Part shown: piece after piece, positions 1 through 10,472 of the stretch
Position numbering within the stretch: position 1 is the stretch's first letter
Layout: each line of letters starts with the position of its first letter
DNA from: Gnetum montanum
Taxonomy: Eukaryota > Streptophyta > Gnetopsida > Gnetales > Gnetaceae
Direction: 5' to 3'
Length of the DNA: 64,000 nt
Assembly (NCBI GenBank): GCA_015680685.1
Contig: MNCI01004725.1
Location: 52,349 to 116,348 of the forward strand
The notes under the pieces: generated by a model
Database searches by the model: none
Told to the model about the DNA's origin: nothing
Seen by the model: the letters and a program-made list of their open reading frames with translations, nothing else
Position numbers and translations under genes: made by a program

Positions 1-99
1 TGCTTTCAGCAACCATTCAAAAGCATTTCAATCAAGTGGCAAAAAGAATCCAAAAAATAATGAAATTCCTTCTTCAATCTATAAAAAAATACTGCTCAC

Positions 100-147
100 C
101 TCATAGCCATGCATCGCAATCTTCTCCGCACAAGCCTTGGATTTAGA
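100..147 (-). CDS. possible internal exon of an unrecognised host gene
   Basis: On the minus strand a 48-nt open segment reads SKSKACAEKIAMHGYE. It is bounded upstream by an acceptor (tttgcag) and downstream by a good donor (GAG|gtgagc). The other two frames contain stops, so the phase is clear if the exon is real. I do not recognise the protein. The exon lies in an AT-rich, intron-like stretch without transposon signatures and may belong with the candidate exon at 2327-2389. The call rests only on splice-site quality and an open frame. Confidence 0.35.
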
Positions 148-2326
148 CTGCAAAACATGCATGTCATGTTATTATATGATTCTTATTTCAAATAACTACA
201 AACTATAATCATTTGATAAATTCATGGGTGAATTAAAGATAAATGTTAAATAAAATAGTGTGGTTTCCACCAAGTTCCAAAGTCAATATAGTTTCATTTA
301 GGGATCAACAGTCTTAAAAAACCACTGATGCCTTCTAAAACCGTTTATTATCCGAACCATTGAATAATATACAGAACCAAACCAAGTTGAGTTGGTGCCA
401 GACTGTCAAGTTGAGGTATCAATGCTGAAAGGAAAAGATCACCAACTTATGCTGCTGCCAAACAAAACTTAAAAGAATCACCACTAGACTGCAATGCTTG
501 GATGTCAATAGTTTTTTATACTGCTTTTGCATTTGATTAATGCATGATAAATTATTTAGACATAGATAAAGTAGAGATTTAAGGGAAATGGAATGCAAAG
601 AGAACGTAGAGTTCAAAGAGATTGAAAAGTACACAATGAATGGCATCCAAATGTTATTTGTGCCAATTCAAGGTCTACGGGACTTGGTAAACCAAGATGT
701 TTGATAGCTATAACTTAACAGGATAAACATTATTTGAATAGTTGAGAAAATGAACCGTAGACATAGAACTTCACGGTTATAATATATTAATAAATGTTTT
801 TACTGTACTGCATAGAGGCATGGTAAAAAAAATATGTCTGTGGACTCTGGCATCATGTAAACAGCCAGCCATAGAAACTGAAATTGAAATTTTTTATATC
901 CGAAAAGCCTCTTGGACAGTAAAAATGTACATGATATGAATTTTGAAAACATCATTAAGAAGATTACTAAGTGTTCTTGCTAACATTTGGAACAAATCAA
1001 CCAAATTTGCAATTGTAATATCCCACATAGATCATCATTAAGAAAATTATCATCATCAAGTCAGTTGTCAACCTTAATGAGTTAGCCCATGGTGTTGGGA
1101 TAAAGGCACTATGATAGTAAGTAAAATGGTAAAAACACAAATGCATCATATATTAATAAACTAAAACTTATATGTGTGAGAAGGACTTAAACATCATCGT
1201 TAGTCATCACAAACTGTTTCCTACAACCTATGCACACAAGTGTGCACACTATGACATTGAGAATGTTCCTCCCTTTATACCAACTTAGGAAATGTCTCAC
1301 ATCTTAGCCATATGTCTATTAGTTAAGTTTTAATAACTATGATTAGTTATCACGTAAACCCTGGTGGTTATACATCTTTAACCAAGAATGTGATACACTT
1401 GACAATTTGTGGTATGATCTCAAATTTATTTTCTAATAAGATGGTCAACCATTCAATCCATTCTATAGATGTTCACACTTACACAATTGAAAGCATCTAG
1501 AACACAATGAAATCCTTCCTACCTTGGTTTGGACAGGTAAAGAGCTACAGAATTCATACTCATTCCAGTAAGGACGATGCATTTTACATTTTCATAAAGT
1601 ATGTATTGCATTATGGAGAATGAGAAGCATGGTAGAGACAATTTTCCTTGTAGCTAATGATTTGTTCTATTCACAACTACCTTATCCTTTTCAGTTTGTA
1701 CTTGTTCTTGTTTCATGACTTATGACAATAATGTTTGCTAAATTTGCCACTATTTGTATGTTGCTAAATCCTTCTGCATGTTGCAAAGGCTCAGTTCCCT
1801 GGCCCTGGCAAATGCCTAATACAGCTTTCAATTTCAATTTTAGTTTTTCATATTTCTATAAATCTTTTTCATTTTTTTGTTTCTTAACAGATATCCATCC
1901 GTTTTCAATGATGCCAATGGTATAACAGAAATTGTTCACTGTATAAAGTAACAATATGTTGTTCTTTTATGGAAATATTGATGTTCACTGCGCTGCACTT
2001 TAGCTCATTTCCTTTCAGCATAACTTTTTGCAATTTTTCTCCATGTTTGCTAAATTTGCATTTATGCATAAGTGATTTAGATTACTTAACTGAATCTGGT
2101 AGGAGGCGGGCAAATTTGTAAAACTACTAATCCTTTAAAGTGAACCTGCCACAAACTATCTCAAAATCATAGCTACAATTGCCATAGTGTAACGAGGTTA
2201 GAATACAATTCACAAGCAAACAAGAGCTTGATTTTAACAAACAACTTATTACGGAGTCAAATTAGGAAATATAAGTATACGCTTGAAAATGTCGTAAACT
2301 AAAAATAGTTATAGTTTCCACCTTAC
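148..2326. other. AT-rich intron-like stretch, no gene seen
   Basis: No coding segment, transposon domain or LTR is recognisable here. Short open frames on both strands are low-complexity and unconvincing. If the two minus-strand exon candidates on either side belong to one gene, this is intron. Confidence 0.4.
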
Positions 2327-2389
2327 AGGAAATACGACTTCTAAGTTTGTGGCTTCTTTCGGAATAGACTTGAAAATCGTCTCGGATGG
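2327..2389 (-). CDS. possible exon of the same unrecognised host gene
   Basis: A 63-nt minus-strand segment lies between an acceptor (cgtttgcag) and a donor (TCCT|gtaagg). One phase reads IRDDFQVYSERSHKLR followed by SRIS; another reads PSETIFKS and onwards, also open. The first phase fits a splice from the candidate leader exon ending at 2611, but the joined frame would meet a TAA in the leader exon. The gene is therefore either non-functional or wrongly modelled by me. No family is recognised. Confidence 0.3.
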
Positions 2390-2432
2390 CTGCAAACGAT
2401 CCAGCAACGAATTACCTAACGAATTACCTAAC

Positions 2433-2577
2433 CTGGAAATGAATGAAGTCGTAGAACAACTACTTTAATTCATTTACATCTTGCAAGTCAAAAACAATTA
2501 AATTGAACTGGAAATGAAAGAAGTCGTAGAACAACTACTTTAAATCATTTACATCTAGCAAGTCAAAAACAATTAAA
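2433..2577. repeat. tandem duplication, about 75 bp x 2
   Basis: Two near-identical units begin with ctggaaatgaa and contain gtcgtagaacaactacttta followed by a shared caagtcaaaaacaattaaat; the second starts at 2508. A smaller duplication (cgaattaccta, twice) lies just before, at about 2408-2430. They sit between the two putative 5' exons of the left-hand gene. Confidence 0.8.
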
Positions 2578-2610
2578 TAAAAAAAACACGAAAAATAACG
2601 AGAATTTTAC

Positions 2611-2960
2611 CTGTAGACTTTATTTTTTATGCTTCCTGGAGATGCCTTCTATAGCGCAAGCCAACTCTGTTGCATCTGAAATACCAAAAACTCTCCATTT
2701 TCAGAGGAAAAAAAACCGAAATATGAAGCTCACGACGAACTGTTACTCCTACTTCTACTCCCTAGGGCAAAAAACTGCTGCTGCCAATGAAAACGAAACG
2801 TTGCTTTGCTTGCAATCGTTCAGAAAACGATTCTACTCCCATGCGGTTTTATTTGGACGCATATTGCAAAATTACAATCAAACGTTTTCGCTGCATAATC
2901 ATATTGTCTCGTTTTGTGTCATACGATGCTCTGCTCTAAAAGTTTAAACACACTGGAATC
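2611..2960 (-). other. possible leader exon or promoter-proximal region of the left-hand gene
   Basis: This block is less AT-rich than its surroundings and ends, on the minus strand, in CTACAG|gtaaaa, a plausible donor. An ATG frame starting MESFWYFRCNRVGLR runs 23 codons to a TAA before the donor. It could be a non-coding leader exon or a decayed first coding exon. A 101-codon open frame on the plus strand (2642-2947) has no recognisable features. Confidence 0.25.
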
Positions 2961-3127
2961 TCTTGCTTCGTGTTTGGTGCTCTTTGTTGGACCACTATTT
3001 GGTAACGTTTGGCTCTTCCTTCCGGAAAAAAATTTAAAAATACAAAAATAAGTTAGTGCTTCTTTCTCAAATAACATTTATAGATATAGTTAAGTATATA
3101 GATCCCGGTTTAGTTTGCTTTGAAAAA

Positions 3128-3214
3128 AGCCTAGTAGAATTGAAACCATGACTTAGAGTCCTTAAATCAAGAGTCTTATCACTACAAGTCTTACCATTAC
3201 ACTGACATCTCATC
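3128..3214 (-). repeat. tRNA-derived SINE fragment
   Basis: Read on the minus strand, this starts near gatgtcagtgtaatggtaaga, resembling a degenerate A box, and continues to tcatggtttcaattcta, a degenerate B box. It belongs with the other SINE copies in the window. Confidence 0.5.
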
Positions 3215-3572
3215 GTTAGCCTTTGCTGATGGCACCTTGCTTGATGAAGGTAAATATTGTCTTATTACTACACATTATAATTGTGAAAGTGGTTATATTC
3301 TTATGCATAATTTTGTTAAAATAACTATGGAGTGTATTTTATTATTTCTCTTACCCCCAAATGTGCAACGATATAATTAATGAATGTATGTTTTTTACTT
3401 TTTACTCTAACATGAGTGCAAAGTTTGATTTCCCACTTCCCCCACCCCACCCCACCTTTTTCTTGGTAAAAACCAAAACTAGATGACCAACTAGATGATT
3501 GTATATGTACCTTCAACACAAACTTTCACCATACTTTCTTTAAACATAATGATATCTCAAATCAACACAATA

Positions 3573-3712
3573 AGGTGTTAGCCTCGTGGTACAAGTCTTA
3601 GCCTTGTAACCTCAAGTCACAATTCTGATTCTACTAAGTAACACTAAGTTATAAAAACTTCTATAAATCTTGGAATGTACCTATGTTTCAATTATTTCAG
3701 GTTCCTACACAT
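3573..3712 (+). repeat. tRNA-derived SINE
   Basis: The copy starts aggtgttagcctcgtggtac, a tRNA-like A-box region, followed about 30 nt later by a decayed B box. The shared body then reads cactaagttataaaaacttc, ctataaatcttgg and ctatgtttcaattatttcagg. The same order occurs, inverted, at 44003-44146 and 60033-60151. Confidence 0.6.
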
Positions 3713-4676
3713 CCTACTTCCCCCCAAAATCAACAACCTCATGGTGGGACACTCTTCTCTAGTAGGTTTCATCTACCCTACTATGTGGGTAGGGGTTGTG
3801 CTACCAACCCACCTCCCTAACAATAGGTACAACTAAGACATATAGCTAACACGATACTTGATGCATTATGACCCTCTCTAATTTTTCCTAAGAATCAAGT
3901 TGGCTATATATCTTCATGTACTTATCTAATTGTTTCAAGTTCTAGTACATTTTCACCATCCCTTATTTATTTTCTTCAACATAGGCATCAAAAACCCAAA
4001 ACAATTTGACTATAGATACATCCTTCTTCTAGGCCCCTTATTCCTCCCACATGGATGTCAAAACTCCACTAATGTTAATCCCAAACCCAAATCAAAAAAA
4101 GAGGGGTTAGCATCAAGTTAGCAACTAGTTGTAAAACCATTCCAAGTCTCATGGATAAGGGTTTTCTTTTAGATTTTACAAATGTTATGACATTCTTCTA
4201 ATGTGATGCATAGTAGTCACAACACCCATTTGCTATGGAGAATGGGCAAGGGCTTGCTAGGGCATCATTCAAAAGTGATGCGCAACATTGTCTCCTTAAT
4301 GTTGTAGATAGTGAACAAGGGCTCTAACAAAAATTTTGGATTGTAGCCTAGAACAAACCAAGCAATAGGAGTTTTCAAAGTGAATATTAATAGTGATTGA
4401 TACTAGCATGGGTAATATTGACAATCTCACTAGAGAGACATTTGAAATTATTAATGTCATGAATGGACAAAAAATCATCATTAGCTACCATTAAGAAACA
4501 AGATGGGAAGTGAAGAGAGCTCGAAAGTTGGGCAAGAGTTACCAACTTTTCTACTCATAAAAGAAAATCATTGAAGATGATATAAAGAAATTGCAAATAA
4601 ATATATACCTAGTTATTTATAGAGGTAAATGGCAAAAAAGAACTCATGTAGCCAACCCCATTTTGTTAGAACAAGG
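3713..4676. other. unassigned AT-rich sequence
   Basis: No convincing coding region or repeat boundary is seen. Short open frames (for example 3930-4121 on the plus strand) carry no recognisable motif. Confidence 0.4.
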
Positions 4677-4702
4677 GATGATGATGATGATGATGATGAT
4701 GT
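4677..4702. repeat. (GAT)n trinucleotide microsatellite
   Basis: About eight consecutive GAT/ATG units are seen. On the plus strand they encode an Asp run within a short open frame that is probably not a gene. Confidence 0.95.
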
Positions 4703-4732
4703 ATATCGAAGATACATAATCCCTCTAATAAA

Positions 4733-4848
4733 GGGGAGACATATAGTCAAGCTAAAACTTTATAGCTTAACATTACCTACTAGAATAAAACCCTTAAGTG
4801 GGAGCTTCCAAATCAATAGTGTTATCACTAAGCTAACACTTCATTGTT
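4733..4848 (-). repeat. tRNA-derived SINE, second subfamily
   Basis: On the minus strand the copy begins aatgaagtgttagcttagtg, resembling an A box, and passes a degraded B-box region. It ends in a body containing gctataaagttttagcttga and ctatatgtctcc. The copy at 5045-5150 shares the tail, and 44378-44522 is related. Confidence 0.55.
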
Positions 4849-4897
4849 TATAGCAGTAGGATACTTTAAAAGAACTTAAAAATAACATAACAATGCC

Positions 4898-4979
4898 TTA
4901 AGCATGACTCAAACTAGCAAACTCTTTTCCTCAAATCCTTGTTAGAAAATGAGCTAACCAATTAAGCCACCTCTCATTG
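4898..4979 (-). repeat. tRNA-like SINE head
   Basis: On the minus strand gtggcttaattggttagctc matches a tRNA A-box region well. About 30 nt downstream agtttgagtcatgc resembles a B box. The 3' body after the B box is short or absent. A tRNA gene is excluded because no acceptor-stem pairing or anticodon arm is evident. Confidence 0.5.
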
Positions 4980-5044
4980 GCTCATTTTCCTCCAATATAA
5001 GGGGGTGTCGAAACCAAAACCTTTTTTTAACAATATTTACTCCC

Positions 5045-5150
5045 AAAGACATATAGTCAATCTATCACTTTATAACTTAGAATTGCTCACTAAACTTAAA
5101 TTTAGAAGTTGGACCTTCTAAATCAAAAGTCCTTTTCCTTCAACATGGAT
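5045..5150 (-). repeat. SINE tail, second subfamily
   Basis: This shares the tatagtca...ctttata.ctta body with the copy at 4733-4848, in the same orientation and about 300 bp away. The A/B-box head is poorly preserved. Confidence 0.4.
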
Positions 5151-5231
5151 TAATTAACATGTATAAAAAATATCTCTTTTAACTATTCTTGAATATTAAG
5201 GCATTTTAATCATTCTAATCTACACCCTTAT

Positions 5232-5758
5232 TAATGAGTAATAGAATATTGCAATACTCAACCATACAAATCACAAATGTTCACGTTCAACCATATCGTA
5301 ATTCATGGATGGACAATGTAAGTCTACTAGTGCTTTAACAATAAGTTCATGATCATTGTCTTCCCACTTAGAGTTAGCAAGTTGCAAAATGCATAGTTTA
5401 ACTCTTAGTGAGGTAAATGATAAAATGATATTAGTTGGCTTTAAGTATGCTAAGTGTAGACATGGTGAAAATGGATATAATTTCTTATTTTTAAGTACAA
5501 TGAAAATGTAAAGTTATTCTCTTATGACGATTAAGTATCCATTCCTAGTTTTCTATACACATCTTGGGTTGATGTAACTGTTTATGGGATTACCAAGTAA
5601 CTTTACTATTGAGTGAATCAAGTAAAGTCACTACTAAGTTATCAAACAATTACACTTTACACTTGAAACTAGTTGTACTCATTCTACCTTACTAATGAAC
5701 ATGGGCATAATAAATGAATTAAGGAATGTAAATGACTTAGTAAAAAAAATATTATCAT
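5232..5758 (-). repeat. truncated Athila-like LTR (U5/R part)
   Basis: The left edge (taatgagtaat) matches the reverse-complemented LTR end TGATGAG. It is followed by the family landmark caaccatacaaatcacaaatg, and the order of landmarks follows the solo LTR at 35764-36628. The U3 half is missing, and the copy stops where unrelated sequence begins near 5759. Confidence 0.7.
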
Positions 5759-6420
5759 AAGATACAAAAACACATAAACATCATCATCACATATATAAGA
5801 GTAGAGAGAGTTTTAGACAATTATAAATAGTCCATACTACTATACATGGAAATATATATTAACCAATCCTTGAAGATTTTTCCCTCCTCTAGTCTCTTTC
5901 TCTCCGTGCTCGTCTATTCTCCTATGACTTTCACCTGTAATTAAATAAAGTTAGTATAAACTAAGTGGAAAGCCTTTACACTTCCTTGCTAGATGGTCAA
6001 CAAGTGTTGCATTAGATGAGAGGAGTGCGGTACAAGGCAACCTACATCAACTGTTAGTCTTGTGCATGCTAAGAGTAACACATGTACACACACAATATAA
6101 CACATAACACTAGCATAATCATTACCAAAGAGGATAGATGGCTATCATAGAATCACAAATAAAGCTAGGGTCTGACATAATCTATCATATGTTTGTTACA
6201 CCACATCACATGTAAAACAGTCCATGACCCACACAATCATAATCCAAGCATAACATATATTATCAACACAATGACACACAAACCAATACTATCATATATA
6301 TAGCCCATGTGGTTGCTAACATATCCACACTTAGTGTAGCATGTGAAATGTTGCCATGAGTACGTATAAACAACAATTTCCTACAAGTCTTTTATTAGTC
6401 TTTTATTTATCCAACCTGTG
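5759..6420. other. AT-rich flank into which element 1 inserted
   Basis: No coding region is seen. A ctatttataa-like TATA motif on the minus strand near 5820-5830 hints that it could be another LTR, but I cannot prove this. It ends in ctgtg at 6416-6420. The matching ttgtg at 18001-18005 beyond element 1 indicates a 5-bp target-site duplication with one change, so sequence from 18001 should be its continuation. Confidence 0.45.
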
Positions 6421-7344
6421 TGATGAGTGGTGAGGTACCCCTACGTCCAACCATACGAATCACAAAGTGTTCATTAACAATCTAGTTGAATTTCGTGGAC
6501 TTTATCATTTCCAATGCACTAGTCCTTTAGAAAGTGAATCTAGCTTTAAGGTCAATCATTGTCTTCCCAATTACACTTGTGATGTTCGTTGGTATGGTTA
6601 AGTGTAATTGAGGCATCTAATTTTTATCATTTTATGCTTTATAGTTTGGTGCTCAAAATGTAGATAAAAGGAATTTCATTAACTAATCTAAATTAATTAA
6701 TTAACTAGCATTTAACTAATCCTAACATAAGCATCCATTCCTACTTTCCGTACATGTCCTGAACCCATGTATCCATTGCTGGGCAACCAAGCACTATGCT
6801 ACTGGGAGTACCAAGCAATAACGCTGCTAGGATTACCAAGCAAATACGTGTTATGCTTGAAGCAATCATACTTATGTATTTAATCTATCTAGCTTAATTA
6901 CTTCATTAACTCAATTGCTAGAAAATATTTGTAAAACAACTAAAAACATTTAACAAATAACTAAAAACATTGAATGCATAAATGAAATAGCTCATCTAAC
7001 CAAAGTGCTACAAGGTTTATTAGAAAGCTTGTCTTTATTGCTGCACACACTATCATGCTTTGGTACAACAATGCTCAAATAAAGATCTGTACACTCAATG
7101 ACTCCTACTATGAGCACTTGGAGGAAAAAATTCTAACTTTCAAATGGAAAAAATGCAAGAGCTCCATTACAACTACAATTTACTTATGTCATAAATGCAA
7201 CTGCAAGTGCATATTTATAGCTAACACATGGCACTATGTCGACGGGGCCTTGTCGATGCATGGTAAGATGCGTCAACTAGGCTTCATCAATGAGGCCTAG
7301 TTGACGAGGTTGTGTTGACACAACCAACTTAACGTGACTCATCA
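6421..7344 (-). repeat. 3' LTR of element 1
   Basis: On the plus strand it runs from TGATGAGTGG to GACTCATCA (924 bp). The PPT (reverse complement of tacccccacga) lies immediately at 7345-7355. A TATA-like tatttatagc (minus tataaata) is near 7212-7221. It is clearly homologous to 17092-18000. Confidence 0.9.
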
Positions 7345-7355
7345 TACCCCCACGA
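7345..7355 (-). promoter_or_regulatory. polypurine tract of element 1
   Basis: On the minus strand tcgtgggggta directly abuts the U3 start TGATGAG. The same purine block sits beside the LTRs at 46349 and 60871, and in altered form (tggcggta) at 30041-30048. It is the expected primer site for plus-strand DNA synthesis. Confidence 0.8.
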
Positions 7356-7587
7356 ATGAATGAAAACTCATCCTCGAGTTTTGTTACAAAATTGAAAAGG
7401 TATGGGATTATTGACTAACTTTTCTTCACACAAAACAAACTGACTGACTTGACAAAAAATGGAGTGTACAAATCAACACATTATAAAAAATGAAGGTGTT
7501 CAGGACACAAAATTGAACACCATGATTCAACTCTTCAAAATTGGACAACACATTCCTTGATGGTGTGAAGCTTGTTGGAGAAGATCA

Positions 7588-10410
7588 AACGGTCTCAAGT
7601 GGTGGTGGTTCCTGAGGCTCCAAGGGACCTTCATCGGCTTCATGCACTAGTGGTGGTTGAGGTGGCTATGGTTGTCTTGTTGTTGCTACGACTTCAAGCG
7701 AGAGGCAGAAAGCATCTAGCAGTGCTTTCATTTTCTCCTTCTTACTCCTAGGATCATGCATCGTCCATGCAACTTCCCCAATGTGGGTTGGAACAAGCAC
7801 ATTCCAAGGACACAAGGTTGCTAAAAATAGCTCCTTTACATTGACAAACTAGGTAGTGAACTATTTGCATTCAATGTTGAATGTCCTGATTGTGTCCTTT
7901 AGCTCCTAGTAGTCATTTATTCGTTTGGCTAGGTTTTTAGTGATAGATCATTGATCTCTAAATCACCCTATGAGAACATCAAGTTTAGCGTTAGTAGTCT
8001 CAAGCTTTTGCTTGGTGTCCTTGTGGTGTTTGAACTCAGCCTTGTATAGCAGATACAAGCTAGTTTCTTATTTCTCCAATTTTGATTGTGGCCAGCCGAC
8101 AGTTAGCATTGCCAAGTTTGCATAATAGAGATTGGCCAACTCCATGTACTCTATCATCTCCTCAATTTACAACTCCTTTAAGCAGATCTTCACTTTATTG
8201 TAGGCGTTGATCCCGTTAATGATGGGTTGCCACATCTCTTTTCCTTATTAGAGTTGTTGGAGGGCTTCATTTAGTTTCACCTTTGCCATTTGGATTTGTT
8301 TTTCATTCACTTCCTTTTGCAAACCAACCTAGTCCCTATAGTAATTTTTCACTTTCTTAAATTTGAGTGCTTCATTCTTCCAGGCAGTGATCTCGATGGT
8401 AAACTTTTGATGCAAGGTGCATACCTCCTCCATTGACATATTATAGTTTTTTGCAACCAATTTTCTTAGTTCAGTGTTTACCTTGCCAAGCTACTCCTAC
8501 TATTGGTGAATGAATTCTTGCATTTGATCTTTCTGCGCATCAACATTTCACAGGTGATGATTTTGCGCAATCAATGCTTTATTCTCTTGGCACATCTAAT
8601 TCAAGTCCTTTTTAATTAAGTACTCTTTGGCTTCAGCTACAGACTGTTTAAAGATGGCCATCATTGCCTCCTCCTCAACCTTCGAAAATCATTCCTAAAG
8701 TTGTTTGATAGCTTTATCTCTTGTTACTGTTGGGCTGAGGATTGCTTATTTTGCAAGTCAGGCACGAAGTTTGAAAACCTTTGTAGCCAAGCATTGATTT
8801 TGCTCTTGGGCCATTTCTAGTTGCCCCTTCAAAATAATACATTTGCCCCTTGCATTCAATAGCTCTGACTAGGTTGCGGTGATGTTCTCCAGAAGATCAA
8901 AGATGCCCAAAGTTAGTTGCCTAGTTCCTACTAGTCGTTCCAACAACTGTTCATACTAGGCTGTGTTCAATTTTTTGCTGATTGTGCTTGTGGATGTCTA
9001 CACATCTTGAAGTGCAAATATGTTTAGTACAGACACCACGGGTGTATTTAATGCTTCTGCTACATGGTCAGCAACCACTTCTGCCACTATCTCTTGCCCT
9101 TGGTGTTGCATCACCAAGACAGTTGCCTCTTCACCTTCCTCCAACCACACTGAGAAAGTGGCAGCATTCCTAAAGATTTCTAGGAATAGATGATGTGTTG
9201 CTAGTAACACCGTCACCTATCAAGCATTGGGAGCTAACCTCGAAGGCAGCTACATTCTTTGGGTAGAGAAAATGGGAGCATCCCTTTCCATTTGGCTAAC
9301 TATTCAGGTTACTCATTGCTAGTTAGTACATAGATGGATTTGTTCCACTCATTCCTACTTGTTGCTTTTATTCACTCAAGAGCCATTCTCAAATTTGACG
9401 TAGACACTTAAGGACTGTACAAGCCTCTAGTGTTGTTTCTTGAGTGGATGGTGGTGGTAGCAGCTCCTCTTATTGAGTTGTCGTTGGCATTTTATCCTTC
9501 ATGATTTCTACCCATGAGGCTAAGGAAGCATGCCTGAGAGTGTCATTACCCTTTTGCAAAGTTTTTTGATGAGGCACAGAAAGGGCAAGGTTTTCCTTCC
9601 ATGTTCATTTTCTTTGAAACATTTCTCAATCTCCAAGTATAGTAGTTATGGAAGGTTAATAAGGAACTTTCTACTTAGAGTGGTGCATGCTCGGGCGGAG
9701 AAAGTAGTCACCTTACTTGGCCTCACTGTTGGATTGAGGTGATAGGCTACAATGTTCAAATAAATCTACTTCGCTATTGTGAGTGCACCATACTCCTTAC
9801 GATTGACCCCGTAGCATCATTCGGTCCACTCCCTCTTGGCCTCAGGATCACCTTTTGTAGATAATTTGGCTAGCTATGTTCCTATGTCAGGTAACCCAAG
9901 TGCTTGTGCAATAGCTTCTATCGAATAGGACACTTGAATGTCCTTGATCTTGACAATGGACCCTAGCCTTTAGCTACTCTAGAAGAGATAGGTCTCTTCC
10001 ATGTACCATCCCCCATTAGACACGATGACTAGCCACATGGGAGATGTTTGCAGTTGTGTCTTGACATCCTCTGGAGCTTTCTTCAAAAATGGCCCAAAGT
10101 TGATCTCTTGAAGAATCGATCTTTGAATGTCTCGAGATTGAATGATGTTTAGGCAAGCTTGAGTCAAAGTGACCTTAAGCCTTGGCATGGGTCTAGGCAC
10201 TTATCCTCTTTATGATTATTTGGTTGGCACTTCTTTCTCTGGAATCTGTTGGACAAATTCCACTTTGGGCTCTTCTTGAAGAGGTCTCGTTACATGGGTC
10301 ACCTCTAGTAATTCTTGGCCTTGTTCTTACTGGCCCCTTCTAGCTTTGGGTTATTTCTCTTGAGGTTGTGAGGATTCTCCTTTCTGTGGACGTTTTTGTT
10401 TGGGTGTCAT
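7588..10410 (-). pseudogene. extra 3' ORF of element 1 (conserved domain plus coiled coil), decayed
   Basis: Reading starts at ATG 10410-10408 (MTPKQKRPQKGESS) directly after a splice-acceptor-like attacag, and ends near 7588. The N-terminal third has conserved INFGPF, a WLVIVSNGGWYMEETYLF block, a TTFSARACTTLSRKF block and a TLPFLCLIKKLC block. The last resembles the FP-L-I--LC signature of the 'putative plant transposon protein' domain reported in plant retroelement proteins. The middle is coiled-coil-like. The C-terminus has CPWNVLVPTHIGEVAW and a Pro-rich tail. There are many in-frame stops, mostly TAG/TGA at Gln or Trp positions. It occupies the env position but shows no obvious signal peptide or transmembrane segment. 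The closest copy is 61042-63841. Confidence 0.7.
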
Positions 10411-10472
10411 CTGTAATCACAATAAGATCATGGATTAGCAATCATTATGTAACCTTAAAATAATTGGGATAC
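10411..10472 (-). promoter_or_regulatory. putative short intron or splice-site pair before the extra ORF
   Basis: On the minus strand a donor-like aataag|gtatcc is followed 62 nt later by attacag|ATG. Equivalent pairs lie at 29605-29664, 46687-46746 and 63842-63895. The acceptor is the stronger case; the natural donor could instead be far upstream in the leader. Confidence 0.55.

Noticed and set aside
4898-4979. tRNA gene on the minus strand
   Set aside because: A and B boxes are present but no acceptor-stem pairing or anticodon arm could be made; a SINE head explains it better.
8982-9216. Short overlapping frames on opposite strands
   Set aside because: They are pieces of the decayed minus-strand extra ORF; the plus-strand frame is a shadow.
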